This document shows positions 34,012 through 43,147 of a DNA stretch of 64,000 nt, piece by piece. Source of the DNA: Sphingomonas cavernae (lineage in GTDB: Bacteria > Pseudomonadota > Alphaproteobacteria > Sphingomonadales > Sphingomonadaceae); the NCBI RefSeq assembly GCF_003590775.1, contig NZ_QYUM01000002.1:1426001-1490000 (forward strand), in the 5' to 3' direction. Below the pieces are notes generated by a model. The model was not told the DNA's origin and did not search any database. It saw only the letters and a program-made list of their open reading frames with translations. Position numbers and translations under genes: made by a program. Positions within the stretch are counted from its first letter, which is position 1, and each line of letters starts with the position of its first letter.

Positions 34012-35016
34012 ATGATGCCTGACGAGCATCCCTCGATAGCCGCCTCAAACATCGGCGTGCTGCTCGTCAATCTGGGCACGCCCGATGCGCCCGAGCTCGC
34101 GGCGGTTCGTCGCTATCTGAAGGAATTCCTTTCCGACCCGCGCGTGGTGGAGATTCCGCAACTCGTCTGGCAGCCCATATTGCGCGGGCTCATCCTCACG
34201 ACACGCCCCAAAAAGTCGGCGCACGCCTATGCGCAGGTCTGGAGCGCGGACGGCTCGCCGCTCGCTGTCTTGACGCGTGCACAGAGCGAGGCGCTGCAGG
34301 GTGCCTTCGGTGCGCAAGTGATGGTCGATTGGGCGATGCGTTACGGCAGTCCCACAATCGCCGATCGGCTGGAAAGGCTCAAGGCCGCGGGGTGCGAGCG
34401 TATCCTGATCGCGCCGCTCTATCCGCAATATTGCGCCGCCACGACCGCGACCGCCAATGATCATGCCTTTGGCGCGCTGGCACGGATGCGGTGGCAACCG
34501 GCGATCCGTACGCTGCCGCCCTATCATGACAATCCCGCCTATATCGCCGCGCTCAAGGCCTCGGTCGAAACCAGCCTCGCGGCGCTCGACTTTGCGCCCG
34601 ATATCATCATCGCCAGCTTTCACGGCATGCCCGAGCGGACGCTCCATCTCGGCGATCCCTATCATTGCCAGTGCCAGAAAACCGCGCGTCTCTTGGGCGA
34701 CGCACTGGGGCGCCCGCTGGAAGTCACCTTCCAGTCGCGCTTCGGCCGCGCCAAATGGCTCGAACCCGCAACCGATGCCACGCTCGCCGCGTTGCCCGGC
34801 AAGGATATGAAGAAGGTCGCCATCGTCGCGCCCGGCTTTTCCGTCGATTGCCTCGAAACCCTTGAAGAGCTTGCAATCCGTGGCCGCGAAACCTTTATGG
34901 CGGCGGGTGGCACGCACTTCGCCTATCTGCCCTGTCTCAACGCCAGTCCCGAATCCGTAACAATGCTGCGGCATTTGCTCGCGCGTGAGCTTGCGGGCTG
35001 GGTCGCGCCCGCATAG
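34012..35016 (+). CDS. hemH: Ferrochelatase
   Basis: A 334-residue haem-synthesis enzyme that inserts Fe(II) into protoporphyrin IX. Recognisable are the N-terminal GVLLVNLGTPDAPE (about 13-26), APLYPQYCAATTA, and the metal-binding His in IASFHGMPERTL (about 203-214). LTFQSRFG-like VTFQSRFGRAKWL (about 240) and the conserved Glu in CLETLEEL follow. Adjacent ATG codons at 34012 and 34015 make the exact start uncertain by one residue. It shares the strand with phaB, 40 bases downstream. Confidence 0.93.
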   Translation: MMPDEHPSIAASNIGVLLVNLGTPDAPELAAVRRYLKEFLSDPRVVEIPQLVWQPILRGLILTTRPKKSAHAYAQVWSADGSPLAVLTRAQSEALQGAFGAQVMVDWAMRYGSPTIADRLERLKAAGCERILIAPLYPQYCAATTATANDHAFGALARMRWQPAIRTLPPYHDNPAYIAALKASVETSLAALDFAPDIIIASFHGMPERTLHLGDPYHCQCQKTARLLGDALGRPLEVTFQSRFGRAKWLEPATDATLAALPGKDMKKVAIVAPGFSVDCLETLEELAIRGRETFMAAGGTHFAYLPCLNASPESVTMLRHLLARELAGWVAPA

Positions 35017-35056
35017 GTTTAATCCAAAGGACCCACCAACAGGGAGAGCGAGTGCC

Positions 35057-35779
35057 ATGACCAGAACAGCGATCGTCACCGGCGGAACGCGCGGTATCGG
35101 AGAGGCGATCAGCCTGGCGCTCAAGGAACTGGGCATGAACGTCGCCGCCACCTATGCGGGCAATGACGATCGCGCGCGTGAGTTCACCGATCGCACGGGC
35201 ATTCGCGCCTATAAATGGGACGTCGCCGATCATCAGGCATGCCTCGATGGGGTCAAGGCGGTGGAGGCCGATCTCGGCGCGGTCGATGTGGTCGTCAACA
35301 ATGCCGGGATCACGCGCGATGGCACGCTGCTCAAGATGACCTTCGAGGCGTGGAAGGAAGTGATCGACACCAATCTGGGCGGCTGCTTCAACATGGCCAA
35401 GGCGACCTTCCCCGGCATGCGCGACCGCGGCTGGGGGCGGATCGTCAATATCGGCTCGATCAACGGTCAGGCGGGGCAGTACGGCCAGGTCAACTATGCC
35501 GCCGCCAAATCGGGCATCCACGGCTTCACCAAGGCGCTTGCACAGGAAGGCGCGAAGGTGGGCGTCACGGTCAACGCGATCGCACCCGGCTATATCGATA
35601 CCGACATGGTCGCCGCGGTTCCCGCCGAGGTGCTCGGCAAGATCGTCGCGAAGATCCCCGTGGGTCGTCTCGGCCATGCCGACGAAATCGCACGCGGCGT
35701 CGCTTTCCTGTGCTCGGACGAAGCGGGCTTCGTCACCGGATCGACGCTGTCGATCAACGGCGGGCAGCATATGTATTGA
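35057..35779 (+). CDS. phaB: Acetoacetyl-CoA reductase
   Basis: A 240-residue short-chain reductase. It has the NADPH-binding TGGTRGIG (8-15), NNAG (81-84) and a catalytic Ser134, Tyr147 and Lys151. The QYGQVNYAAAKSG motif and the close length match PhaB/FabG-like acetoacetyl-CoA reductases. It makes (R)-3-hydroxybutyryl-CoA for the PHA synthase encoded 15 kb away. AGGGAGAGCGAG precedes the ATG at 35057. A FabG role cannot be excluded by sequence alone, but the N-terminus and the loss of FabG-specific signatures favour PhaB. Confidence 0.87.
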   Translation: MTRTAIVTGGTRGIGEAISLALKELGMNVAATYAGNDDRAREFTDRTGIRAYKWDVADHQACLDGVKAVEADLGAVDVVVNNAGITRDGTLLKMTFEAWKEVIDTNLGGCFNMAKATFPGMRDRGWGRIVNIGSINGQAGQYGQVNYAAAKSGIHGFTKALAQEGAKVGVTVNAIAPGYIDTDMVAAVPAEVLGKIVAKIPVGRLGHADEIARGVAFLCSDEAGFVTGSTLSINGGQHMY

Positions 35780-35787
35780 TCCAATCC

Positions 35788-35809
35788 CCCTCCCCCTGGA
35801 GGGGGAGGG
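35788..35809 (+). terminator. C-rich hairpin after phaB
   Basis: Nine-base arms CCCTCCCCC (35788-35796) and GGGGGAGGG (35801-35809) pair perfectly around a TGGA tetraloop, nine bases past the phaB stop. It is followed by a repeat-type AGCCTTGCCTCGGCG stretch rather than U's. Likely a terminator or a common sphingomonad repeat unit. Confidence 0.55.
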
Positions 35810-35867
35810 TTGCGAAGCCTTGCCTCGGCGTGAGCCGGGGTTAGGCGAAGCTGGGAGAGGGTGTCGG

Positions 35868-36113
35868 ATGCCGGGGAGTAATGTCGAAAATCTCTACTCC
35901 GGCCCGGTCAAGCGATCGGTCACGATCGCTGGGCATCAGACCTCGATCAGTCTCGAGCCCGTCTTCTGGGACGCGCTGCGCGCCGAGGCGGCGCGGCTCG
36001 AGCTGCCCGTCAACGCGCTGATCGCGCGGATAGACGTCGAACGGATCGCCGCCGACGATCCGCCCAATCTGGCGAGCGCGATCCGCCTCTGGCTGTTCGC
36101 GCAGCGGGGATAG
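35868..36113 (+). CDS. Ribbon-helix-helix domain protein
   Basis: An 81-residue protein with the pattern VKRSVTIAGHQTSISLEPVF followed by two short helices (WDALRAEAARLE, NALIARID). This fits the ribbon-helix-helix DNA-binding family found alone in alphaproteobacteria. The likely role is transcriptional regulation as a dimer, but no operator is known. It lies 88 bases after phaB, past a C-rich hairpin, so it may have its own promoter. Confidence 0.7.
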   Translation: MPGSNVENLYSGPVKRSVTIAGHQTSISLEPVFWDALRAEAARLELPVNALIARIDVERIAADDPPNLASAIRLWLFAQRG

Positions 36114-36197
36114 GCGGCGATTTCGCAGATCGCGTTTTATGTCCGTTTTGGCGTGGAAAGCAGGCATTGGCATCCGACGAGCGCCAAGCTGGGACGA

Positions 36198-36998
36198 TCA
36201 CAGGCTCGCGACGACAACGTGCGCCGACATGGGCTGATCCAAAGGTCCTGAACCAAATCTCTTCTCCAGGGCATCCGCCGCCGCCTCGGTGGCCGCATTC
36301 AAATCCCCGCGCGCTTCGATTTCCGCACGAAGCGGTGTCCCTTGGCACAGCCCGATCGCTGCCGTACTGGGAGAGGCCGCCCGGCTGCGCTTCTCGACTG
36401 TCTCGATGACAACCTGCGAGAAACCTGACCGGCGCACGTCTTCCTTCAGTTCCTCGGTATCGAAATAACCCCATGGTACTCGGGTGAAGAAGCTCGGCGG
36501 ATCGTCTGGGAACAAGGCTGCCATCGCGTCGTGAACGACTTGGGCAATCGGGGAGTCGCTCAGCCGGTTCCAGACATTGAAGATGAACGTGCCCGCGGGC
36601 TTCAGCACTCTTCGCGCTTCGGCGTAGCCCGCCGGCCTGTCGGGGAGGAACATCATCCCGAATTGGCAAGCTACCACGTCAAAGGTGGCATTCGCGAACG
36701 GCAGTGACTGCGCGTCTGCTGCTCTGAACTCCACCCGCGGCGCGCTGATCCTCCGAGCAGCTATATCGAGCATTGCCTGGTTAAGGTCGGTTGCCAGGAC
36801 CTGCGCGTCTGGAACTGCCTCGATTATCTGCAACGTCGCCAGGCCGGTACCTGCGGCCGTCTCCAGCACCGATTGCGGTCGCAGCGTAGCAACACGACCT
36901 GCGATGTCTTCGGCATAGGGAGCGAAGAGAAGCTCAGCCAGATGGCGATCGTAGATTTCAGGAATGCTCCCGGAAAATGCTACATCTGTAGAAGCCAT
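36198..36998 (-). CDS. Class I SAM-dependent methyltransferase
   Basis: 266 residues from the ATG at 36998, which is preceded by GGGAGGCGG. Motif I is VLETAAGTGLATLQI (about 44-58), followed by LATDLNQAMLDIA and a conserved DAQSLPFANATFDVVACQFGMM. This is the UbiE-like methyltransferase type, with no substrate clue. The base composition is less GC-rich by eye than its neighbours, and an IS30 element sits just upstream, so it may be acquired DNA. Confidence 0.8.
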   Translation of the reverse strand: MASTDVAFSGSIPEIYDRHLAELLFAPYAEDIAGRVATLRPQSVLETAAGTGLATLQIIEAVPDAQVLATDLNQAMLDIAARRISAPRVEFRAADAQSLPFANATFDVVACQFGMMFLPDRPAGYAEARRVLKPAGTFIFNVWNRLSDSPIAQVVHDAMAALFPDDPPSFFTRVPWGYFDTEELKEDVRRSGFSQVVIETVEKRSRAASPSTAAIGLCQGTPLRAEIEARGDLNAATEAAADALEKRFGSGPLDQPMSAHVVVASL

Positions 36999-37105
36999 CC
37001 GCCGCCTCCCTATTTTGATGGCACAAACAGTTACACCTCGTTTGGAAACGTGTCGAGCATGGGGGCAATGCGGGTGGAGGGTGCTCCCCAATGTCCGCAA
37101 TTGGT

Positions 37106-38329
37106 GGTGGGTTCAACGGGTCGCCGCAACACACTCTGCGAACTTTTCAGCCGGCGTCTTAAAGAGCAATGTCTTTCTCGGTCTTTCGTTGAGCTGACGC
37201 GCCACGGCGCTCAGCTTGGCCTGGCTGAAGATGGATAGATCCGTACCCTTGGGCAGATACTGACGCAGCAGGCGGTTGGTGTTTTCGTTGGTGCCGCGCT
37301 GCCATGGGCTTCTCGGATCGCAAAAATACACGTCGACGTCGGTGGCCAGGGTGAAGCGCTGATGGTCGGCAAGCTCCTTGCCACGGTCCCAGGTCAATGA
37401 TTGATATAGCTCGCGCGGTAATTTGCGTGCCTGTTTGATCAAGGCCGAGACGACACTGCCGGTGTCTTTATTCGCAACCTTGACCAGGATCACATAGCGC
37501 GACTGGCGCTCGACGAGCGTGGCGATGTAGCTATTGCGTGATCCAGCAAGCAGATCGCCTTCCCAATGTCCGGGCACGGCGCGATCTTCGACCGACGCCG
37601 GCCGGTCACTGATCGATATGGCGTTCTTTACCTGGCCAAGCCCGTCCCGTTTCAGACTGGCATGGCGCGAACGGCGGATCGTGCGTTTGGCCCTGAGATA
37701 CTCAAGAAGCTCCTTCTTCAGGACACCACGGGCTTGAATGAACAGGCTTTTGTAGATCGTTTCGTGTGACACCCGATGCTGCTCTTCGTCCGGAAACCTG
37801 CGTTTGAGCCAGCCTGCGATCTGCTCTGGCGACCACTTGCGGCACAGTTTGGCTGATACTGTTCGGCGCAGGGAGGCATGGCAAGCCAGCTTGCATGGCT
37901 TCGGGCGTCGCGCACGATCCCATGCCGCCTGATCCGATGCCACGGCCCGGTAGCATTCCGTGCCCCCGTTGCGGCCGACCTCCCGGCTGATGGTCGAGGG
38001 CGCTCGACCAAGCCGGATAGCAATGGTCCGCAGCGACAAGCCTACTCCGAGCCCTCTGGAAATCTCCTCGCGCTCGCTCAGTCGCAACGCCTGGCTGGGG
38101 CGTTTTCGTTCCGGTGGACGGATGCCGCCGGATGGCGACAGCACCGAGAAGATCGACGAAGACTCCCGCTCGAACCGCCGTCCGATCGAACTCATCGACT
38201 CACCGCGCCGCCAGCGATCCCAGATTTCGGCCCGCTGTTCCGCCGAGTAGTAAATCCGCCGTCGCTGCTTCATCGCTCCACTCCATCTCGTTAAAAACTG
38301 AAGTGTTGCGACCACCCGTTGAACCCACC
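37106..38329 (-). mobile_element. IS30-family insertion sequence
   Basis: About 1.2 kb containing one intact transposase frame. The ends form imperfect inverted repeats: 37106-37132 begins GGTGGGTTCAACGGGT, and 38303-38329 read on the minus strand begins GGTGGGTTCAACGGGTGG; both then share CGCAACAC. No clean target duplication is seen: the three bases outside are GGT on the left and GCT on the right. The transposase is complete and should be active. Confidence 0.82.
37113..38273 (-). CDS. IS30-family transposase
   Basis: 386 residues from the ATG at 38273 (MKQRRRIYYS). An N-terminal helix-turn-helix (SMSSIGRRFERESSSIFSVL) binds the ends, and the DDE catalytic triad is D240 (GHWEGD), D296 (LTWDRG) and E330 (GTNENTNRLL), with 33 residues between the last two. 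That spacing is typical of the IS30 family. The frame fills nearly the whole element with no stop or frameshift. Confidence 0.92.
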   Translation of the reverse strand: MKQRRRIYYSAEQRAEIWDRWRRGESMSSIGRRFERESSSIFSVLSPSGGIRPPERKRPSQALRLSEREEISRGLGVGLSLRTIAIRLGRAPSTISREVGRNGGTECYRAVASDQAAWDRARRPKPCKLACHASLRRTVSAKLCRKWSPEQIAGWLKRRFPDEEQHRVSHETIYKSLFIQARGVLKKELLEYLRAKRTIRRSRHASLKRDGLGQVKNAISISDRPASVEDRAVPGHWEGDLLAGSRNSYIATLVERQSRYVILVKVANKDTGSVVSALIKQARKLPRELYQSLTWDRGKELADHQRFTLATDVDVYFCDPRSPWQRGTNENTNRLLRQYLPKGTDLSIFSQAKLSAVARQLNERPRKTLLFKTPAEKFAECVAATR

Positions 38330-38427
38330 GCTGAAAGCGGAAATCTGGTTCGCGCATTCACGTCGTGCTGGAACTGATCGGCGACTGCGCTATTGAATCG
38401 CCAACGCAATTCAGCCGGAGCCTCCCC

Positions 38428-39576
38428 ATGATCCGCAACACCGCCCCGCTTGCCTTTCTCGCCATCTTCGCCGCCTGCTCGGCAAGCAACAGTTCCAATG
38501 CGCAGCCGAGTGCGCAGACCGCCAGTGCGCGCCCGTTCGAGGCGAGCGAGGTGGCGAAATTTAACGAGCCCTGGGCGATGGCGTTTCTGCCGGGCGGCAA
38601 GCAACTGCTCGTCACGGAAAAGGCGGGCAAGCTCAAGCTCTTCACGATCGGCGGATCGACGGTCGACGTCGCGGGCGTACCGAACGTCGCCTATGGCGGG
38701 CAGGGCGGCTTTGGCGATGTCGTGCTGCACCCTCAATTTGCGCAGAACGGCCTCGTCTATCTGAGCTACGCCGAGCCGGGCGAAGGCAACACGCGCGGTG
38801 CCGCTGTTGCGCGCGCGAAGCTCGTGATTGCGCCGAACGACAGCGCCAGGCTCGAGGGCCTGCAGGTGATCTGGCGTCAACAGCCCAAGGTCACCGGCGA
38901 GGGCCATTACGGTCACCGCATCGTCTTTGCACCCGACGGGCATATGTTCATCGCCTCGGGCGAGCGGCAGAAATTCGATCCCGCACAGGATATGAAGGCC
39001 AATCTGGGCAAGGTGCTGCGGCTTAACGACGATGGCAGCGCGCCCGCGGATAACCCCTTTGCGAAGGAAGGCGGCGTCACCGCGCAGATCTGGTCATTGG
39101 GCCACCGCAATCCCCTCGGCATCGCCTTCGACGCCAGCGGCAAGCTCTGGGACATCGAAATGGGGCCCAAGGGTGGCGACGAGCTCAATCTCGTCAGGCG
39201 CGGCGCGAATTATGGCTACCCCATCGTCTCCAATGGCGATCATTATGACGGCAAGCCAATCCCCGATCACGACACGCGTCCCGAATTCGCCGCGCCCGCG
39301 GTCTGGTGGACGCCGGTGATCTCGCCTTCGAGCCTGATTTTCTATTCGGGCGACCAGTTCCCCGCATGGAAGGGCAGCGCGCTCGCGGGCGGCCTGTCCT
39401 CGAAAGCGCTTGTCCGTATCACCTTCGATGGCGAGAGCGCGCGCGAGGCCGAACGCTTCGACATGGGCGAGCGCATCCGCGCCGTGGCGCAGGGCCCCGA
39501 CGGCGCGGTCTGGCTGCTCGAGGATGGCGAAGACGGCGCCGGCGGACGGCTGCTCAAGCTCACGCCGCGACGCTGA
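38428..39576 (+). CDS. PQQ-dependent sugar dehydrogenase-like lipoprotein
   Basis: 382 residues from the ATG at 38428. A signal region ([12 protein letters not shown]) ends in a weak lipobox with Cys. The rest is the six-bladed soluble glucose dehydrogenase fold, with [37 protein letters not shown] (catalytic His) and [10 protein letters not shown]. It would oxidise an aldose sugar using PQQ in the periplasm, but PQQ synthesis genes are not seen. It overlaps the convergent GST gene by 17 bases. It lies just past the IS30 element. Confidence 0.82.
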   Translation: MIRNTAPLAFLAIFAACSASNSSNAQPSAQTASARPFEASEVAKFNEPWAMAFLPGGKQLLVTEKAGKLKLFTIGGSTVDVAGVPNVAYGGQGGFGDVVLHPQFAQNGLVYLSYAEPGEGNTRGAAVARAKLVIAPNDSARLEGLQVIWRQQPKVTGEGHYGHRIVFAPDGHMFIASGERQKFDPAQDMKANLGKVLRLNDDGSAPADNPFAKEGGVTAQIWSLGHRNPLGIAFDASGKLWDIEMGPKGGDELNLVRRGANYGYPIVSNGDHYDGKPIPDHDTRPEFAAPAVWWTPVISPSSLIFYSGDQFPAWKGSALAGGLSSKALVRITFDGESAREAERFDMGERIRAVAQGPDGAVWLLEDGEDGAGGRLLKLTPRR

Positions 39577-40291
39577 GCGGCATCTCCCACGGGTGCTGCG
39601 GATAGTAACGCGCCATCATCCGACTGACATAGGCGACCAGATTGGGATAGCCCAGCGTCAGATCGCGCAGCGGCGTGTCGAAGAACGGCGTCAGGATCCC
39701 GGCCAGCACGGCAAAGGCGATTGCGTCGACCCCCGTCGGGTGATCCGCCATCAGATGGCGTTTGCCTCCGAGCAACGTTGAAAGCGCCGCGATCGAGCGC
39801 GCGCCGAGCCAGGTGATCTCGTTGGGTGCATGACGGCCGATCCCCACTGCACGCAGATTTGCGGCAGTCACGGCGTGCATCTGCTCACGGCGGGCGGCCG
39901 CCTCATCGTCGGGCAGGAAGTCGAACCAGCGCGCCGGCCCCTTCTCGAAATTCTCGGGGATCATGAAGCGGCCCCACGCCGACACCCAACCGAGCTGGTT
40001 CTCTATCATGCGCTCGATCACCCACGCCTGGGCGCGTTCGGCAACGTTCAGCCCTTCGTCGAGATCGATGCCATATTTGGTTTCAAGCCATTCGCGGATG
40101 AAAGTCGAATCGGCGACCACCGTGCCGTCATCGTCGATGAAGGGGATCTGGCCCTTGGGCGCGTCGGGCGGTATCGCCGCACGCTTTTCATAGGGGAGTC
40201 CTGCCATCAGAAGCTGGACCTCGGTCTTGGTCACGTAAGGGCTTGTCTCGGGAAGCCCAAAGCTTGGCTTGCTGCCATATAGGATGATCAT
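39560..40291 (-). CDS. Glutathione S-transferase family protein
   Basis: 243 residues with an N-terminal thioredoxin-like domain ([20 protein letters not shown], then [20 protein letters not shown] containing the cis-Pro) and an all-helical C-terminal domain. The first segment is longer than in classic GSTs, and the active Ser/Tyr/Cys is not certain. Glutathione-dependent detoxification is the family role. It is divergent from the WYL regulator gene and probably under its control. Confidence 0.8.
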   Translation of the reverse strand: MIILYGSKPSFGLPETSPYVTKTEVQLLMAGLPYEKRAAIPPDAPKGQIPFIDDDGTVVADSTFIREWLETKYGIDLDEGLNVAERAQAWVIERMIENQLGWVSAWGRFMIPENFEKGPARWFDFLPDDEAAARREQMHAVTAANLRAVGIGRHAPNEITWLGARSIAALSTLLGGKRHLMADHPTGVDAIAFAVLAGILTPFFDTPLRDLTLGYPNLVAYVSRMMARYYPQHPWEMPLSVAA

Positions 40292-40324
40292 CGCTCGTCT
40301 CCCTCTGATTGAGAAAGACTCATA

Positions 40325-40353
40325 CTGACACTATGCTGCCAACATGGTGTCAG
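40325..40353. promoter_or_regulatory. Operator-like inverted repeat between GST and WYL regulator genes
   Basis: CTGACACTATG (40325-40335) and CATGGTGTCAG (40343-40353) are an inverted repeat that matches at ten of eleven positions, with a seven-base centre. It lies between the divergent GST and regulator starts, about 24 bases before the regulator ATG. The likely binder is the WYL regulator itself, controlling both genes. No experiment supports this yet. Confidence 0.65.
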
Positions 40354-40376
40354 CAGTCTGGCGGTAGGAGGAAAGC

Positions 40377-41147
40377 ATGAGACGCGCCGAACGCCTTTTC
40401 CAGATCGTCCAGATCCTGCGCCGTGCGCGCGGGCCCGTAACCGCCGATGCGATCGCCAGCGAACTCGAGACCTCGAAGCGCAGCGTCTATCGCGACATCG
40501 CCGCGCTGATTGGCCAGCGCGTGCCTGTGCGCGGCGAGGCGGGGATCGGCTATGTCCTCGAACGCGGCTTCGACCTGCCGCCGCTGATGCTGACATCGGA
40601 CGAGGTCGAGGCCGCGGTGCTTGGCGCGCAATGGGTCGCGCATCGCGGCGATCCCGCGCTGGCGCGTGCGGCGCGCGACCTGATCGCGAAGATCGAGGCG
40701 ATTGTGCCCGAGACGCTGCGCCCGCACATCGACGATCCCGCGCTGCGCGTGCCCCCGATCTGGGGCGAGCCCACCGACACGATCGACATGGCCGCCGTGC
40801 GCGCGGCGATCCATGGCGGGCGCAAGATCGCGCTCGACTATCGCGACGTCGAGGGCCGCGCGACCGTCCGCGTGATCTGGCCGGTGACGGTCGGCTATCG
40901 CGATACTGGGCGCACGATCATCGGCTGGTGCGAATTGCGCGACGATTTCCGCACCTTCCGCGCCGATCGCGTCGCCGCCGCCGAGTTCCTCGACGAGCGC
41001 TACCCGGAACGGCCCACGATGCTCCGCGCCAAATGGAGGCGAAAGATCGAAGCCGAGATGCGCGCGTGTGAGGAGGCAGGGGCAATGGCGCGCGCCGATT
41101 CGACTATTGCTCGCGCCAAAGCCCAACCATCCACACCGTCATGCTGA
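40377..41147 (+). CDS. YafY-type WYL-domain transcriptional regulator
   Basis: A 256-residue regulator with an N-terminal HTH (AERLFQIVQILRRARGPVT and IASELETSKRSVYRDIAALI). A WYL domain (about 135-200) holds ALDYRDVEGRATVRVIWPVTVGY, which in other members binds a ligand or nucleic acid. AGGAGGAAAGC before the ATG at 40377 is a strong ribosome site. The C-terminal end extends into a type 1 repeat: the last residues and the stop lie within 41138-41147. Divergent from the GST gene. Confidence 0.85.
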   Translation: MRRAERLFQIVQILRRARGPVTADAIASELETSKRSVYRDIAALIGQRVPVRGEAGIGYVLERGFDLPPLMLTSDEVEAAVLGAQWVAHRGDPALARAARDLIAKIEAIVPETLRPHIDDPALRVPPIWGEPTDTIDMAAVRAAIHGGRKIALDYRDVEGRATVRVIWPVTVGYRDTGRTIIGWCELRDDFRTFRADRVAAAEFLDERYPERPTMLRAKWRRKIEAEMRACEEAGAMARADSTIARAKAQPSTPSC

Positions 41148-41172
41148 ACTTGTTTCAGCATCCATGAACACG
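41138..41172. repeat. Half copy of intergenic repeat type 1
   Basis: The sequence GTCATGCTGAACTTGTTTC continuing to CATGAACAC matches the left arm of the copy at 58455-58550. The matching right arm is missing. It contains the stop codon of the WYL regulator gene, so part of that gene's 3' end is made of repeat DNA. A short divergent remnant follows to the M20 gene. Confidence 0.7.
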
Positions 41173-41214
41173 AACCTCGCCTGTTCTGCGCCGGCGGTGT
41201 TCGAGAATGAGGCC

Positions 41215-42555
41215 TCAGTTGCCCGCCGCCGCCACACCCGTCCCCGGCTTCAACAGGTCGAGCACCGCTGCGGTCATCGCGACGGTGCCCGTGGTTACCG
41301 ACGGTTCGGGATCGATCTTGAACAGCGGCGAATGGTGCGAGGGCACCGGCGCGCCGCCCGCCTTCTCCGCGTCGAACGCCGCCTGCGGGGTTCCGCCGAC
41401 CGCGAAATAATAGCCGGGGATGCCGTACTGCTTCTCGACGAAATAGGCGAAGTCCTCGGCGCCCATCGACTCCTGCACAAAGGGTTCGACCGCGTCCTCG
41501 CCCAGCGCCTGCACCATCACCGCGTTGAGCCGGCCCGCGAGCGCGGCGTCGTTGATCGTCGTCGGCGTGCCCTCGACATGGCGCACTTCGGGCAGCTTGT
41601 CCTCGGGCATGCCATGTGTGCGCGCGACGCCCTTGGCCACGCGCTCGACCGCCTTGACCAACTGCGCCCGCGTCGCCTCGTCATTGGCGCGGACGGTCAC
41701 CTGCAGCTTCGCGCGATCCGAAATGATGTTGGGCCGCGTGCCCGCATGGAACGAACCGACCGTGATGACCGCGGGCGAAAGCGGCATCACCTCGCGGCTG
41801 GTGATCGATTGCAGCGCCACCACGATCTGCGATCCAATATAGACGGGGTCCTTGCCCGTATGTGGCGCGGCGCCGTGCGCCCCTACGCCATGGACGATGA
41901 TATCGAGCGCGTCCGCGGACGAATATTGGAGGCCCTCCGCCGCGCTCACCTTGCCCGTGGCAAGGCCCGAGCTGACATGAAAGGCCAGCGCATAATCGGG
42001 CTTGGGAAAGCGCGTGTAGATGCCGTCGGCGAGCATCGCCTTGGCGCCCGACACGGGCTCCTCGGCGGGCTGCGCGACGAAGATCACGGTGCCCTTCCAT
42101 CGGTCCTTCATCGCGGCGAGGCGCTTGGCGGTGCCGACCAGCGAGGTGATGTGCACGTCATGGCCGCAGGCGTGCATCACGGGCACCTCTTCCCCGTCCG
42201 CATTGGTCTGCCGCGCCTTCGACGCGTTGGGCAGGCCCGATTTCTCCTCGACAGGCAGGCCGTCCATATCGGCGCGGATCATCACTACGGGGCCGTCGCC
42301 ATTCTTCATCACGCCGACCACGCCCGTTCTGCCGACGCCTTCGGTGACGGTCACGCCCGCCTTCCTGAGCTCGGCGGCCATGCGTGTCGCGGTCTTGGTC
42401 TCAAGGAAGCCAAGTTCGGGATTGCGGTGGAAATAGTCGAACAGCGCGCCCAGTGACGCCTTGTAATCCGCCTCGACCGCCGGCGCGTAATCGGGCTGGG
42501 CGTGGGCGGGCGCGGCAAGGCAGGCGGCGGCAAGCAGCAGATAACGAAGGCGCAT
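41215..42555 (-). CDS. Secreted M20-family amidohydrolase
   Basis: A 446-residue protein with a signal peptide (LLLAAACLAAPAHAQ, about 6-20). The M20 features are VMIRADMDGLPVEE and PVMHACGHDVHITSLVG (metal-binding His), and a later metal Glu/His region. The family includes amidohydrolases that release amino acids from N-acyl or amide derivatives. Substrate is unknown; the export signal suggests a scavenging role in the periplasm. Confidence 0.85.
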   Translation of the reverse strand: MRLRYLLLAAACLAAPAHAQPDYAPAVEADYKASLGALFDYFHRNPELGFLETKTATRMAAELRKAGVTVTEGVGRTGVVGVMKNGDGPVVMIRADMDGLPVEEKSGLPNASKARQTNADGEEVPVMHACGHDVHITSLVGTAKRLAAMKDRWKGTVIFVAQPAEEPVSGAKAMLADGIYTRFPKPDYALAFHVSSGLATGKVSAAEGLQYSSADALDIIVHGVGAHGAAPHTGKDPVYIGSQIVVALQSITSREVMPLSPAVITVGSFHAGTRPNIISDRAKLQVTVRANDEATRAQLVKAVERVAKGVARTHGMPEDKLPEVRHVEGTPTTINDAALAGRLNAVMVQALGEDAVEPFVQESMGAEDFAYFVEKQYGIPGYYFAVGGTPQAAFDAEKAGGAPVPSHHSPLFKIDPEPSVTTGTVAMTAAVLDLLKPGTGVAAAGN

Positions 42556-42637
42556 TCATATCTCCCCGAAACGATTTTGGGAGACATTATACGCAAGCGC
42601 CCTCGCGTCCAGCCCTGCAGTCAAAACCCCTTTCTTC

Positions 42638-42701
42638 CTTCGCGCCTTCGCGTCTCCGCGCGAGAAAAGCGATGTTCGCGCGGAGACGCGGAGGCGCGGA
42701 G
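42638..42701. repeat. Palindromic intergenic repeat, type 6
   Basis: Left arm 42638-42663 (CTTCGCGCCTTCGCGTCTCC..., ends CGCGA) and right arm 42676-42701 pair at 24 of 26 bases with a 12-base loop. It is followed by a GAAGAGGG stretch. It lies between the M20 gene start and the VOC gene end and belongs to the same set of sphingomonad intergenic palindromes. Confidence 0.7.
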
Positions 42702-42719
42702 AAGAGGGCAGTTAAGGCC

Positions 42720-43112
42720 TCAAGCTGGCCCGACGCGAAACGCGCAGAGCTTGTTGCCGTCGAGATCGCGGAAATAGGCGCCGTAAAACGCCTGCGGGCC
42801 TTCCTCGCCGCGCAGGCCCGGCTTGCCCTCGCACGTCCCGCCGAGTTCGAGCGCCCTGGCATGGAGCGCATCGACCTTGGCGCGTTCGTCGACCACCAGC
42901 GCGACCATGCCGCCATTCCCGATCGTCGCCGGCTTGCCGTCATAGGGACGCGTCACCGCGAGCATCGGCTTGTCGAAGGCGACGCCGTACATTGTGAAGT
43001 TGTTCTGCTCGAACTCCATCACGCGCTTCGCGCCGAGATCGCCGAGCAGTGCGTCGTAGAAGGCGAGCGCCTTTTCGCTGTTGTTGGTGCCAAGCGTGGC
43101 ATAGCCGATCAT
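42720..43112 (-). CDS. VOC family (glyoxalase/dioxygenase-like) protein
   Basis: A 130-residue VOC protein with the four-motif beta-alpha fold. The N-terminal IGYATLGTNNSEKALAFYDALL and a later FYGAYFRDLDGNKLCAF, the typical metal-bearing strand, are recognisable. Members include glyoxalases, antibiotic-binding proteins and dioxygenases. No substrate can be named. It is 35 bases from the DUF3617 gene on the same strand. Confidence 0.78.
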   Translation of the reverse strand: MIGYATLGTNNSEKALAFYDALLGDLGAKRVMEFEQNNFTMYGVAFDKPMLAVTRPYDGKPATIGNGGMVALVVDERAKVDALHARALELGGTCEGKPGLRGEEGPQAFYGAYFRDLDGNKLCAFRVGPA

Positions 43113-43147
43113 CGTATCATCCTCTCACTGGTGTTCTTGACGCTGCG

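Noticed and set aside
37103-38332. A target-site duplication around the IS30 element
   Set aside because: The three outside bases are GGT on the left and GCT on the right, so no exact repeat exists with the ends as drawn.
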